A stretch of DNA of 13,146 bases from Mycobacterium sp. (GTDB taxonomy: Bacteria > Actinomycetota > Actinomycetes > Mycobacteriales > Mycobacteriaceae), in assembly GCA_018500005.2 (NCBI GenBank), contig JAHBAP020000284.1, positions 1-13,146 on the forward strand. Reading direction: 5' to 3'. The position numbers were made by a program, and so were the translations under genes. Shown here piece after piece: positions 6,257 through 13,146 of the stretch (positions within the stretch are counted from its first letter, which is position 1; every line of letters starts with the position of its first letter). The notes below the pieces were generated by a model. That model had not been told where the DNA came from and searched no databases. It saw only the letters and a list, made by a program, of their open reading frames with translations.

Positions 6257-7031
6257 GCCAGAGCGATTCCTGGGCCACGCTGGCCACCCGCATGCCCGAG
6301 CGGTCGTGAATCGAGCCGAAGGCCAGGCCGCGGGCATCTCGGTGACTCACCCCGAGCGCGTCGTAGCAGTGCCATTGGTGCGGGTCGACCGGACGGTGAA
6401 TCCACAGCGCGTGATCCAGGCTGGCCGCGCCGCCCGGGCCGGGCTCCTCGTGGCCGGGCGGACGGGCGGTGGACACCAGTCCCAGATCGGAGATGAACGT
6501 CAACGCGCACGCCCGCAGCACCGGGTCATCCTCGATCGGTTCGCGGGACCGGAACCAGAACGGCTGAATCGGCCACTCGCGTGGCTCACCGCGGGCCACC
6601 CGGGCCTCGAAATAGTCGCTCCAGCGCTCCGGGGGAGTGACGACCGTCGTCGCCTCCCTGAAGGGCAGTCGCGCTGCGGCGGGTTGCTGCCAGTCCAGCG
6701 TCTCCTCCGGCCGGTGAAACGACGCAAGCATCTCGAAGATCGGCACTTCGTTCTGGGCGGCGGTCACCCGGCGGGTGTTGAACGAGCGTCCGTCGCGGGT
6801 GGTCTCGACGGTGTACTCGACGTCGACCCCGACCCGACCGCCCTTGATGAAATAGGCGTGCAACGACTGCGGCAGCCGGTCGGGATCCACCGTTGCTGCG
6901 GCGGCTGCCAACGCCTGCGCGGCGATCAACCCCCCGAACAGCCGCGGCCCGGCTCCCAAGGCGTTGGATGTGCGGAACGTGTCGCCACTGCCGTCGAGGC
7001 GAACCAGACGTGCGATCCAGCTCGGCGACAT
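6249..7031 (-). CDS. tesB: TesB-type acyl-CoA thioesterase II (double hotdog)
   Basis: A 260-residue protein with the TesB double-hotdog layout. The N-terminal hotdog has GPRLFGGLIAAQAL (28-41), LHAYFIKGG (57-65) and GRSFNTRRVTAAQ (81-93). The C-terminal hotdog has SLDHALWIHRP (204-214) and SIHDRSGMRVASVAQE (240-255). By comparison with E. coli TesB the catalytic residues would be Asp206, Ser229 (Thr in E. coli) and Gln254. The reaction is hydrolysis of medium- to long-chain acyl-CoA to free acid and CoA. ATG 7031 is chosen because the hotdog sequence begins just after it and a TATCGT -10 lies exactly 7 nt upstream; an in-frame ATG at 7070 would overlap the divergent gene. It shares a 37-bp divergent promoter with the acyl-AMP ligase operon, which suggests joint control of acyl activation and release. 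Confidence 0.93.
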   Translation of the reverse strand: MSPSWIARLVRLDGSGDTFRTSNALGAGPRLFGGLIAAQALAAAAATVDPDRLPQSLHAYFIKGGRVGVDVEYTVETTRDGRSFNTRRVTAAQNEVPIFEMLASFHRPEETLDWQQPAAARLPFREATTVVTPPERWSDYFEARVARGEPREWPIQPFWFRSREPIEDDPVLRACALTFISDLGLVSTARPPGHEEPGPGGAASLDHALWIHRPVDPHQWHCYDALGVSHRDARGLAFGSIHDRSGMRVASVAQESLWRM

Positions 7032-7038
7032 GGGGCTC

Positions 7039-7044
7039 ACGATA
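7039..7044 (-). promoter_or_regulatory. Candidate -10 for a leaderless thioesterase transcript
   Basis: TATCGT on the minus strand matches TAnnnT, followed by GAGCCCC (7 nt) and then ATG at 7031. This spacing puts the predicted transcription start on the A of the start codon. No Shine-Dalgarno sequence is present in the short spacer. Confidence 0.5.
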
Positions 7045-7055
7045 ACGCCGGCCCC

Positions 7056-7061
7056 TACACT
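7056..7061 (+). promoter_or_regulatory. Candidate -10 for a leaderless acyl-AMP ligase operon
   Basis: TACACT on the plus strand matches TAnnnT, followed by CACCGTC (7 nt) and ATG at 7069. It mirrors the opposite promoter at 7039-7044, with 11 bp between the two hexamers, so each promoter's upstream contacts overlap the other promoter. No Shine-Dalgarno sequence is visible. Confidence 0.5.
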
Positions 7062-7068
7062 CACCGTC

Positions 7069-8904
7069 ATGGAGCAGGGCGGCCGGCATCGCTTCGAGGC
7101 GCCGAAGGGTCTGCTCAACATCGAAGACTGTGTGGACCCTCGGGGCGAAATCGAGCTACCTCCGGGGACGACGCTGGTTTCGCTGATCGACCGCAACGTC
7201 GCCAACGTCGGCGCGACGGTGGCCTACCGGTTCCTGGACTTCTCTCGCGCTGAGGATCAGGCGGTCGAGATCACCTGGGCCCAGTTGGACGTCCGGATGC
7301 GCGCGATCGCCGCCGGCATCCAGCAGTCGGCCTCCCGCGGCGACCGGGTGGCGATCCTGGTTCCGCAGAGCCTGGATTACGTCGCCGCGTTCTTCGCGGT
7401 GCTCAAGGCGGGTCGTATCGCGGTTCCGCTCTTCGCCCCGGAGTTGCCGGGCCACGCCGAACGTCTCGAGGTCGCGCTGGGGGATTCGGACCCGGCACTG
7501 CTGCTGACCACCCGGGGCGCACTCGATGCCGTTGAGGGCTTTCTGGGCCGGCTTGCCGGACCGCCACCCCCGGTGCTCGTGATCGACGAGATCGACGATT
7601 CGGCGGCCGCCGACTACATCCCGGTCACCATAGACATGGACGACGTCTCTCACCTGCAATACAGCTCGGGCGCGACCCGCGCCCCGGTCGGCATCGAAAT
7701 CACCCATCGGGCCTTCGTCACGAACCTGACTCAGATGATCCTGTCTATCGACCTGCTGAACCGAAACACCCATGGCGTCAGTTGGTTACCGCTCTACCAC
7801 GATATGGGTCTGTCGATGATCGGCTTCCCCGCGACCTACGGCGGGCATTCCACCCTGATGGCGCCAACCGCGTTCGTCCGTCGGCCGCAGCGATGGATCC
7901 GTGCGCTGTCGGATGCATCGGCGCAGGGCCGGGTGGTCACCGCTGCTCCGAACTTCGCCTACGAGTGGGCTGCCCAGCGCGGCCGGCCCGGAGCGGACGA
8001 GGGCGACGAGATCAACCTCGCCAATGTGGTGGCGATCATCGGATCCGAGCCGGTGAGTATGGCCGCGATCGACGCCTTCAACGAGGCGTTCGGCCCGCAC
8101 GGCCTGCCGGCCACCGCGATGAAGCCGTCCTACGGCATCGCCGAGGCGACCTTGTTCATCGCCAACATCGCCCCGGACGCCGTCGCGGCGGCCACCTACT
8201 TCGACGGCGATCTGTTGGCCGAGGGGCGTGCTGTAGTGGTCGCCCCCGAGGTGCCCAACGCCGTCGCCCATGTGTCCTGCGGGGTGGTGGCGCGCAGTCT
8301 GCGCGCACTGGTCGTGGACCCGGACACCCGCGAGGAACTCGTCGACGGTTCGGTGGGGGAGTTCTGGCTGAACGGCGACAACGTCGGACGCGGTTACTGG
8401 CGCCGCCCGGAGGAGACCCGGGAGACCTTCGATGCGCACCTGGCCTCCCGACTGCCGTTCGGCAGCCGTGCCGACGGGGTCCCGGCCGACGCCCGCTGGC
8501 TTCGGACCGGTGATCTGGGCATGTTCCACGACGGCGAGTTGTTCGTCACCGGCCGCATCGTCGAGCTGCTGGCGCTGGAGGGCCGCAACTACTACCCCCA
8601 GGAGATCGAGGCCACGGCGACGGACGCCTCCGCACTGATCCGCCGCGGCTATGCGGCGGCGTTCAGCGTTCCCGACGGCGACGGGGAGAGACTGGTGATC
8701 GTCGCCGAAAGGGCCACCGGGACAGGCCGGTCCGACCCAGCGCCGGCACTCGAGGCAATCCTGGCTGCGGTGTCGAGGCGGCACGGAATCACGCCGACGG
8801 ATATCCGATTCATTCCGGCCGGATCGATCCCGCGCACCACCAGCGGAAAACTCGCCCGCCGGGCATGCCGCGCGCAGTCCATCGATGGATCCCTGAAAGG
8901 CTGA
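7069..8904 (+). CDS. Fatty acyl-AMP ligase (FAAL), FadD32-like
   Basis: A 611-residue adenylate-forming enzyme. Core motifs: P-loop A3 YSSGATRAPVG (198-208), WLPLYHDMGL (239-248), A5 SYGIAEATLF (354-363), A7/A8 WLRTGDLG (477-484) and GRIVELLALEGRNYYPQEIE (495-514), and A10 PRTTSGKLARRACR (588-601) with catalytic Lys594. The sequence style, including YRFLDF near the start and the IDGSLK ending, is closest to the mycobacterial FAALs such as FadD32, which make acyl-AMP and pass the acyl group to a carrier protein or polyketide synthase rather than to CoA. It is not in a pks13 or other polyketide synthase context here, so the acceptor is unknown. The P-loop has GAT in place of the usual GST. The start at 7069 follows a -10 by 7 nt. 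The next gene begins 6 nt after its stop, so the two form an operon. Confidence 0.92.
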   Translation: MEQGGRHRFEAPKGLLNIEDCVDPRGEIELPPGTTLVSLIDRNVANVGATVAYRFLDFSRAEDQAVEITWAQLDVRMRAIAAGIQQSASRGDRVAILVPQSLDYVAAFFAVLKAGRIAVPLFAPELPGHAERLEVALGDSDPALLLTTRGALDAVEGFLGRLAGPPPPVLVIDEIDDSAAADYIPVTIDMDDVSHLQYSSGATRAPVGIEITHRAFVTNLTQMILSIDLLNRNTHGVSWLPLYHDMGLSMIGFPATYGGHSTLMAPTAFVRRPQRWIRALSDASAQGRVVTAAPNFAYEWAAQRGRPGADEGDEINLANVVAIIGSEPVSMAAIDAFNEAFGPHGLPATAMKPSYGIAEATLFIANIAPDAVAAATYFDGDLLAEGRAVVVAPEVPNAVAHVSCGVVARSLRALVVDPDTREELVDGSVGEFWLNGDNVGRGYWRRPEETRETFDAHLASRLPFGSRADGVPADARWLRTGDLGMFHDGELFVTGRIVELLALEGRNYYPQEIEATATDASALIRRGYAAAFSVPDGDGERLVIVAERATGTGRSDPAPALEAILAAVSRRHGITPTDIRFIPAGSIPRTTSGKLARRACRAQSIDGSLKG

Positions 8905-8910
8905 GACCCG

Positions 8911-9873
8911 ATGTTCCCCAATCTGATTCGGGTGTACCGCCGTACCGGTGCCGACGTCCCGTTCGGCAGTCCGCTGGCGTCGCACGGCACCGAGATGGAG
9001 GGCTGGTTCTGGCGGATCTCCGATGAGGACAGCGGACAGGTTCTCATTGCGCTGTGCAGCGTCAACCGTCACCCGGCCGGTGATTGGTCGACCACGGCGG
9101 TCGGGGTGCATCCGGGCCGAGTGGTCCGCTCAGCGGCCTTGTCCGGTGCCCGCGCCGAGGACAGCCCGTTCCGCGTGACCGCCGGAGACGAAGCGGGGAG
9201 GTTCACCGTCGGCGCCGACCGGGTACGTTTCGAACTCGGCGATTTGAATTTGCACATGGAGTTTCGCGACCGGGTGCTGTGGCCCAAGGCGTTCGGCGGG
9301 GGTGGGGTTTTCTCGGCGATCCCGTTCCTCAACCAGTACTGGCATCCCTACTACCTGGGCGGACGGGCCAGTGGCACGGTGGAGTACGCGGGGCGGAGTT
9401 GGACCTTCGACAACGCCAAGCTTTACGCGGAACGTAACTGGGGCAAGGGTTTCCCGCTGCGGTGGTGGTGGGGTCAGGCACACGACTTCGGGGACGCCGA
9501 CGTGTGCGTGGCATTCTCCGGTGGGCTTCTGTCGCTCGGGCCGATCGCCCGTGACGTCAACGGAGTCGTCGTCCGATTGGGCACCAAGGTGATCCGGATG
9601 ACGCCGCCCCTGCTGGTCCGCTCGCAGGTGGGGGATGACCGATGGCTCATCCGGGGCCGATCCCGCCGCTACGAGATCGAACTCGACGGCGACGGCACCC
9701 ACCTGCCCCCGCACGTGCTGCCGGTGCCATTGCCTGCCGAACGTCGCAACATCGACACCGACTTCGAACACCTCGGCGGCAGACTGCGCTGCACCGTCCG
9801 GGAGAACGGCCGACTGCTGTTCGACGGCACCTCGGAACTGGCTGCCCTGGAGGTCGGCACCCGGCCGGAATAG
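8911..9873 (+). CDS. Tocopherol-cyclase-like protein
   Basis: A 320-residue protein that I assign to the tocopherol cyclase-like family (Pfam Tocopherol_cycl) on motifs: EGWFWRI near the N-terminus (30-36), QYWHPYYLGG (142-151) and the signature AERNWGKGFPLRWWWGQ (173-189). Plant and cyanobacterial members close the chromanol ring of vitamin E; bacterial relatives share a lipocalin-like beta-barrel and have no proven function, and mycobacteria are not known to make tocopherol. No signal peptide or membrane helix is evident, so a cytoplasmic or membrane-edge lipid-binding or cyclising role is inferred. GAAAGG ends 10 nt before ATG 8911. It is coupled to the acyl-AMP ligase (6-bp gap), which suggests it acts on, or binds, the lipid made with that enzyme. 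It converges on ctpF with 3 bp between stops. Confidence 0.78.
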   Translation: MFPNLIRVYRRTGADVPFGSPLASHGTEMEGWFWRISDEDSGQVLIALCSVNRHPAGDWSTTAVGVHPGRVVRSAALSGARAEDSPFRVTAGDEAGRFTVGADRVRFELGDLNLHMEFRDRVLWPKAFGGGGVFSAIPFLNQYWHPYYLGGRASGTVEYAGRSWTFDNAKLYAERNWGKGFPLRWWWGQAHDFGDADVCVAFSGGLLSLGPIARDVNGVVVRLGTKVIRMTPPLLVRSQVGDDRWLIRGRSRRYEIELDGDGTHLPPHVLPVPLPAERRNIDTDFEHLGGRLRCTVRENGRLLFDGTSELAALEVGTRPE

Positions 9874-9876
9874 CGG

Positions 9877-12585
9877 TCAGGCGGATACGTTGGGTCGGCG
9901 AAGTCTCTTGTCGACCGCCACGATCAGGCTGACCACGATCGCCACCCCCAACACCCGTAACCAGGCGCCCAGCCCGATCGGCGCGGTGCCGAACAGTGTG
10001 TTCATGAACGGTAGATAGGTGATGGCCAACTGGGCGATCGCCTGGAACGTCACACCCAGGATGATCCAGCGATTCGTGAAAAGCCCTATTCGCCAAGCCG
10101 ATTGGGTCAGCGACCGGCAGCTGAACAGGTAGAACGCCTCAACGACGACGAAGAGGTGCAACGCTGGGGGACGGGCCTCCGGAAGGGCGGCGCCGTTGCG
10201 CGGGTCCCACGAGAACAACCACCACGAACATGCCACCATCATGGCGGAGACAAGCACGACCCGAAACATCAGCGCCCGGGTCAACAGCGGCTCGGCCGGA
10301 TTGCGCGGTGGCCGGTTCATGATGCCGGCCTCCTTCGGCTCGAAGGCGAGCATCAGTCCGAGGGCGACGGCGGTGGTCATGTTGATCCAGAGGATCTGGG
10401 TGGGCAGGATCGGCAGCGCTGTACCCAGCGCGATGGCAACGAGAATGACCAGACCTTCGCCGAGGTTGGTGGGCAGTGTCCAGGTGATGAATTTGATGAG
10501 GTTGTCGAACACCCCCCGGCCCTCTTCGACGGCCGCCTCGATGGTGGCGAAGTCGTCGTCGGTGAGCACCATGTCGGAGGCGTCCTTGGCCACCTCGGTG
10601 CCGCTGAGGCCCATCGCCACCCCGATGTTGGCCTGCTGCAGGGCCGGCGCGTCGTTGACGCCGTCACCGGTCATCGCCACCACGTGCCCACGGTCCTGGA
10701 GGGCCTTGACCAGTCGCAGTTTCTGCTCGGGAGAGACCCGGGCGAACACGTTGGCCCGTTCGACTGCCGAGGGCAGTTCGTCATCCCCGAGTTCGGCAAG
10801 TTCGGCTCCGGTGAGAACGCGGGCTGCGTGATCTCCCGGGCCGAGCACGCCCACCTTGGCGGCGATTGAGGCCGCAGTGCCTGCGTGGTCACCGGTGATC
10901 ATCTTGACGGCGATTCCGGCATCGTGGCATGCCGCCACCGCCTTGGTGGCGGCCTCACGGGGCGGGTCGAGCATGGCCTGCAGACCGGTCAGAGTGAGGC
11001 CGCCCAGCGAATCCGCCTCAAACGCAGACGTTTCGGTGGTCGTGCGCATCGCTGTCGCGAGCACCCGCAGTCCCCGACTGCTGAGCGCGTCGGCGGCGCG
11101 CAGGGCCGCACCGCGGTCAAGTGGATGCGAGCTTCCATCGCCGCCCATTTGAGCCGAACACCGCTCCAGGACCTTCTCGACGCCGCCTTTGAGCAGCACG
11201 ACGAACTCCCCGTCTGATTCGGAGTCGGGCCCACGGTGCAGCGTTGCCATGAATTGGCGCTCGGAACTGAACGGAATGGACTCTATCCGCGGTGTGGTCT
11301 CGGTGAGGTGAGCGTGGTCCAGACCGGCTTTCGCTGCTACCACGATCATGGCGCCCTCGGTGGGATCGCCGACGACATCCCAGTGGCCGTCCTGCTGTGA
11401 GAGCGCCGCGTCGTTGCACAGGGCCGCGGCCAGCAGCGACCAGCGCAGCGCGGGGTTGTCGTCGACCACGACCGGCGCATCGTCGGTCAGCAGTGCACCC
11501 TCCGGGGAGTAGCCGGTGCCGGTCACATCCACCAGCCCGACGGGTGTCCAGATGGATTGAACGGTCATCTCGTTGCGGGTCAGTGTTCCGGTCTTATCGG
11601 TGCAGATCACCGTGGTGCCGCCGAGGGTCTCCACAGCCGGTAGCCGGCGGATCACAGCACGCCGCTTCGCCATTCGGGAAACCCCGATGGCCAGCGTGAT
11701 GGTGACCGCCGCCGGCAATCCCTCCGGGATGGCGCCGACGGCCAGTGCGACTGCGGCGGTGAACGTTTCGACGGCATCCTGCCGGCGAAGCAGACCGGCC
11801 ACGAACGTTGCCGCGGCCAAGCCGAGAATCGCAATCGTGAGGATCTTGCTGAACCCGGCGAGTTTGTTGGTCAGCGGGGTCGCCAACGACTCAGCTCCGC
11901 CGACGAGGCGGTGAATGGCGCCGAGTTCGGTGTCCGCGCCGGTGGCGACGACAATCCCGGCCGCGCTGCCGGAGGTCACGAGTGTCCCCGAGTACGTCAT
12001 GTTGGTGCGGTCGGCGACCACAGCGCCGTCGGCGAGCACCGTTTCGGTTTTGTGCACTGGTACCGATTCCCCGGTCAGTGCGGATTCGTTGACGGCCAGT
12101 TCCGCGTCGCGCACCAGGCGCATATCGGCGGGCACTTTGTCACCGGCTTCCAACAGCACCAGGTCACCGGGAACCAGGGCCTCGGAGGCGACCAGCTGCT
12201 GGTCCCCGCCGCGCACGACCTTGGCCTCGGTGTGCACCATCGAGCGCAGTCCTTCCAGCGCCGCCTCGGCTTTGGATTCCTGAATGAACCCGACCACCGC
12301 GTTGACGATCACCACACCGAAAATCACTGCAGAGTCAACGAATTCACGCATTGCGCCGGTGACGACGCCTGCGGCGATGAGCACGTAGATCAGGGGATTG
12401 TGCAACTGCCGGAGGATGCGTTTGACCAGACTGCTGCCGCCGGCCTCCGGTAGGGAGTTGAGACCGAACCTCGTCAACCTCGCGGCGGCCTCGGCTGCTG
12501 AGAGGCCGCCGTGCGGGTCTGACTCCAGCAGCAGGACCGCCTCGTGAGCGGGCAGGGCGTGGGTGTCGAACGCGATGGCGCCCAC
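9877..12585 (-). CDS. ctpF: P2A-type cation-transporting ATPase CtpF
   Basis: A 902-residue P-type ATPase matching M. tuberculosis CtpF (Rv1997, 905 aa) along its length. Order of parts: cation ATPase N-terminal segment (about 8-75), TM1-2 (63-103), actuator loop with TGES (171-174), TM3-4 with PEGLP (287-291) in the ion path, phosphorylation motif DKTGTLT with Asp330, nucleotide-binding domain with KGG (466-468), TGDH (565-568) and TGDGVND (639-645), then six C-terminal helices with a P2-type bundle. CtpF is described as a plasma-membrane calcium-related pump and is in the DosR dormancy regulon of M. tuberculosis; the promoter of this operon is off the contig, so that control cannot be tested here. 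The start is GTG 12585, 2 nt after the antiporter's stop; no better in-frame start lies upstream. Confidence 0.97.
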   Translation of the reverse strand: MGAIAFDTHALPAHEAVLLLESDPHGGLSAAEAAARLTRFGLNSLPEAGGSSLVKRILRQLHNPLIYVLIAAGVVTGAMREFVDSAVIFGVVIVNAVVGFIQESKAEAALEGLRSMVHTEAKVVRGGDQQLVASEALVPGDLVLLEAGDKVPADMRLVRDAELAVNESALTGESVPVHKTETVLADGAVVADRTNMTYSGTLVTSGSAAGIVVATGADTELGAIHRLVGGAESLATPLTNKLAGFSKILTIAILGLAAATFVAGLLRRQDAVETFTAAVALAVGAIPEGLPAAVTITLAIGVSRMAKRRAVIRRLPAVETLGGTTVICTDKTGTLTRNEMTVQSIWTPVGLVDVTGTGYSPEGALLTDDAPVVVDDNPALRWSLLAAALCNDAALSQQDGHWDVVGDPTEGAMIVVAAKAGLDHAHLTETTPRIESIPFSSERQFMATLHRGPDSESDGEFVVLLKGGVEKVLERCSAQMGGDGSSHPLDRGAALRAADALSSRGLRVLATAMRTTTETSAFEADSLGGLTLTGLQAMLDPPREAATKAVAACHDAGIAVKMITGDHAGTAASIAAKVGVLGPGDHAARVLTGAELAELGDDELPSAVERANVFARVSPEQKLRLVKALQDRGHVVAMTGDGVNDAPALQQANIGVAMGLSGTEVAKDASDMVLTDDDFATIEAAVEEGRGVFDNLIKFITWTLPTNLGEGLVILVAIALGTALPILPTQILWINMTTAVALGLMLAFEPKEAGIMNRPPRNPAEPLLTRALMFRVVLVSAMMVACSWWLFSWDPRNGAALPEARPPALHLFVVVEAFYLFSCRSLTQSAWRIGLFTNRWIILGVTFQAIAQLAITYLPFMNTLFGTAPIGLGAWLRVLGVAIVVSLIVAVDKRLRRPNVSA

Positions 12586-12587
12586 GA

Positions 12588-13127
12588 CTACAGCCGGATC
12601 GTTCCGGCGGCCAACATTTCGACGGCCACCAACGCGCCGGTCACGATGATGCCGAAGAGGGCAAGCTCGGCCGGGGCGAAGATGCGCAGTCCGCGCTCCC
12701 CGCGGGCCCGCGCGTAGAGCAACGTGGCCGGGGCATAGAGCAGGCAGGACAGCAACAGGTGTTTGGGGCCTGCGGCATAGACCAGAAACGCCGTGTAGAC
12801 CAGGGCCAGCACCGCGACGACCTTGTCGGTGCGAAGCGAGCGGTCCTCGGGGCCATAGGTTTCGCGCCTTATCGTCAACTTGAGCGCGTATCCGGCGGCG
12901 AGCAGATAGGGGATCACCGCGAGTGCCGCGGTGAGGTCGAGGATGAAATCCAGTGCGTTGGAGACGAACAGCAGCAGGATCAGCAATCCCTGGACGTACA
13001 GGCTGACCATGGTCAGTGCCGCCGACGGAGTGCCCTTGGCATTGACCTTGGTCAGGAATTCAGGCATGTCCCCGGTGGTCGCCGGCACGTAGAGAACCTC
13101 GCATGCCATCAGCGTCCAGGCCAGATA
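12588..13127 (-). CDS. arcD: APC-family arginine/ornithine-type antiporter (partial, 5' end missing)
   Basis: The last 179 residues of a membrane transporter of the basic amino acid/polyamine antiporter (APA) group. YLAWTLMACEVLY followed by GDMPEFLTKVNAKGTP is typical of ArcD-like arginine/ornithine exchangers, which import arginine and export ornithine in the arginine deiminase pathway. Five hydrophobic helices are visible at about 36-57, 62-83, 103-119, 122-138 and 153-172. The gene is cut by the contig end: true sequence stops at Tyr (13125-13127) and the apparent start MYKRQ upstream is adapter. Substrate is inferred from family resemblance; another basic amino acid exchanger is possible. 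It precedes ctpF by 2 nt in the same direction, so the two are probably co-transcribed and translationally coupled. An arcA-like gene could lie upstream, beyond the contig. Confidence 0.82.
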   Translation of the reverse strand, partial: YLAWTLMACEVLYVPATTGDMPEFLTKVNAKGTPSAALTMVSLYVQGLLILLLFVSNALDFILDLTAALAVIPYLLAAGYALKLTIRRETYGPEDRSLRTDKVVAVLALVYTAFLVYAAGPKHLLLSCLLYAPATLLYARARGERGLRIFAPAELALFGIIVTGALVAVEMLAAGTIRL

Positions 13128-13146
13128 CTGTCTCTTATACACATCT
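13128..13146. other. Nextera/Tn5 mosaic-end adapter contamination
   Basis: The last 19 bases read CTGTCTCTTATACACATCT, an exact match to the Tn5 mosaic end used in Nextera tagmentation libraries. On the minus strand it creates an artificial GTG start and the peptide MYKRQ, a known signature of this contamination in predicted proteins. The bases are not from the organism and should be trimmed. Confidence 0.98.

Noticed and set aside
7786..9111. Open frame of 441 codons antisense to the acyl-AMP ligase
   Set aside because: High-GC shadow with no recognisable motif; the plus-strand ligase carries all family motifs over the same bases.
11911..12453. Open frame of 180 codons antisense to ctpF
   Set aside because: Composition is typical of antisense shadow, and the opposite strand encodes conserved ATPase sequence throughout.
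1..13146. tRNA or rRNA genes, CRISPR arrays, insertion sequences, prophage or defence genes
   Set aside because: Reading both strands showed no such element; the window is ordinary chromosomal gene content with uniform high GC.

Overview
This is a 13.1-kb draft contig of high-GC actinobacterial DNA, almost certainly from a Mycobacterium or Mycolicibacterium species. The genus call rests on recognisable mycobacterial proteins: an R2-like ligand-binding oxidase (Rv0233 type), a RipD-type inactive NlpC/P60 protein, a DUF4193 zinc-ribbon protein (Rv2699c type), a FadD32-type fatty acyl-AMP ligase and the P-type ATPase CtpF. All identifications come from reading motifs and recalled homologues; no search was run. 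Both contig ends carry sequence that looks technical: ten C residues at the left edge and an exact 19-base Nextera/Tn5 mosaic-end adapter at the right edge.

Left part (1-2189): a MOSC-domain protein runs off the left edge on the minus strand. Its start overlaps the stop (ATGA) of an upstream minus-strand gene that seems broken over three reading frames (933-1212). Facing away is a HpcH/HpaI (CitE-like) lyase/aldolase on the plus strand.

Middle part (2224-6124): the R2-like oxidase (minus) is divergent from a small single-pass membrane protein (plus). That gene converges on a class III PLP aminotransferase (minus), and their stop codons overlap. A 285-bp divergent spacer with two clear inverted repeats separates the aminotransferase from the secreted RipD-like pseudoenzyme (plus), which converges on the DUF4193 protein (minus).

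Lipid module (6249-9873): a TesB-type acyl-CoA thioesterase (minus) and an operon of a fatty acyl-AMP ligase plus a tocopherol-cyclase-like protein (plus) diverge from a 37-bp spacer. Each direction shows a TAnnnT -10 hexamer exactly 7 nt before its ATG, so both transcripts may be leaderless. No polyketide synthase or acyl carrier protein is visible, so the partner of the ligase is unknown. This is the most promising candidate for an undescribed system in the window.

Right part (9877-13127): CtpF (minus) follows, 2 nt downstream, the C-terminal part of an arginine/ornithine-type APC antiporter whose 5' end is lost at the contig break. The pair looks like a co-transcribed transport operon.
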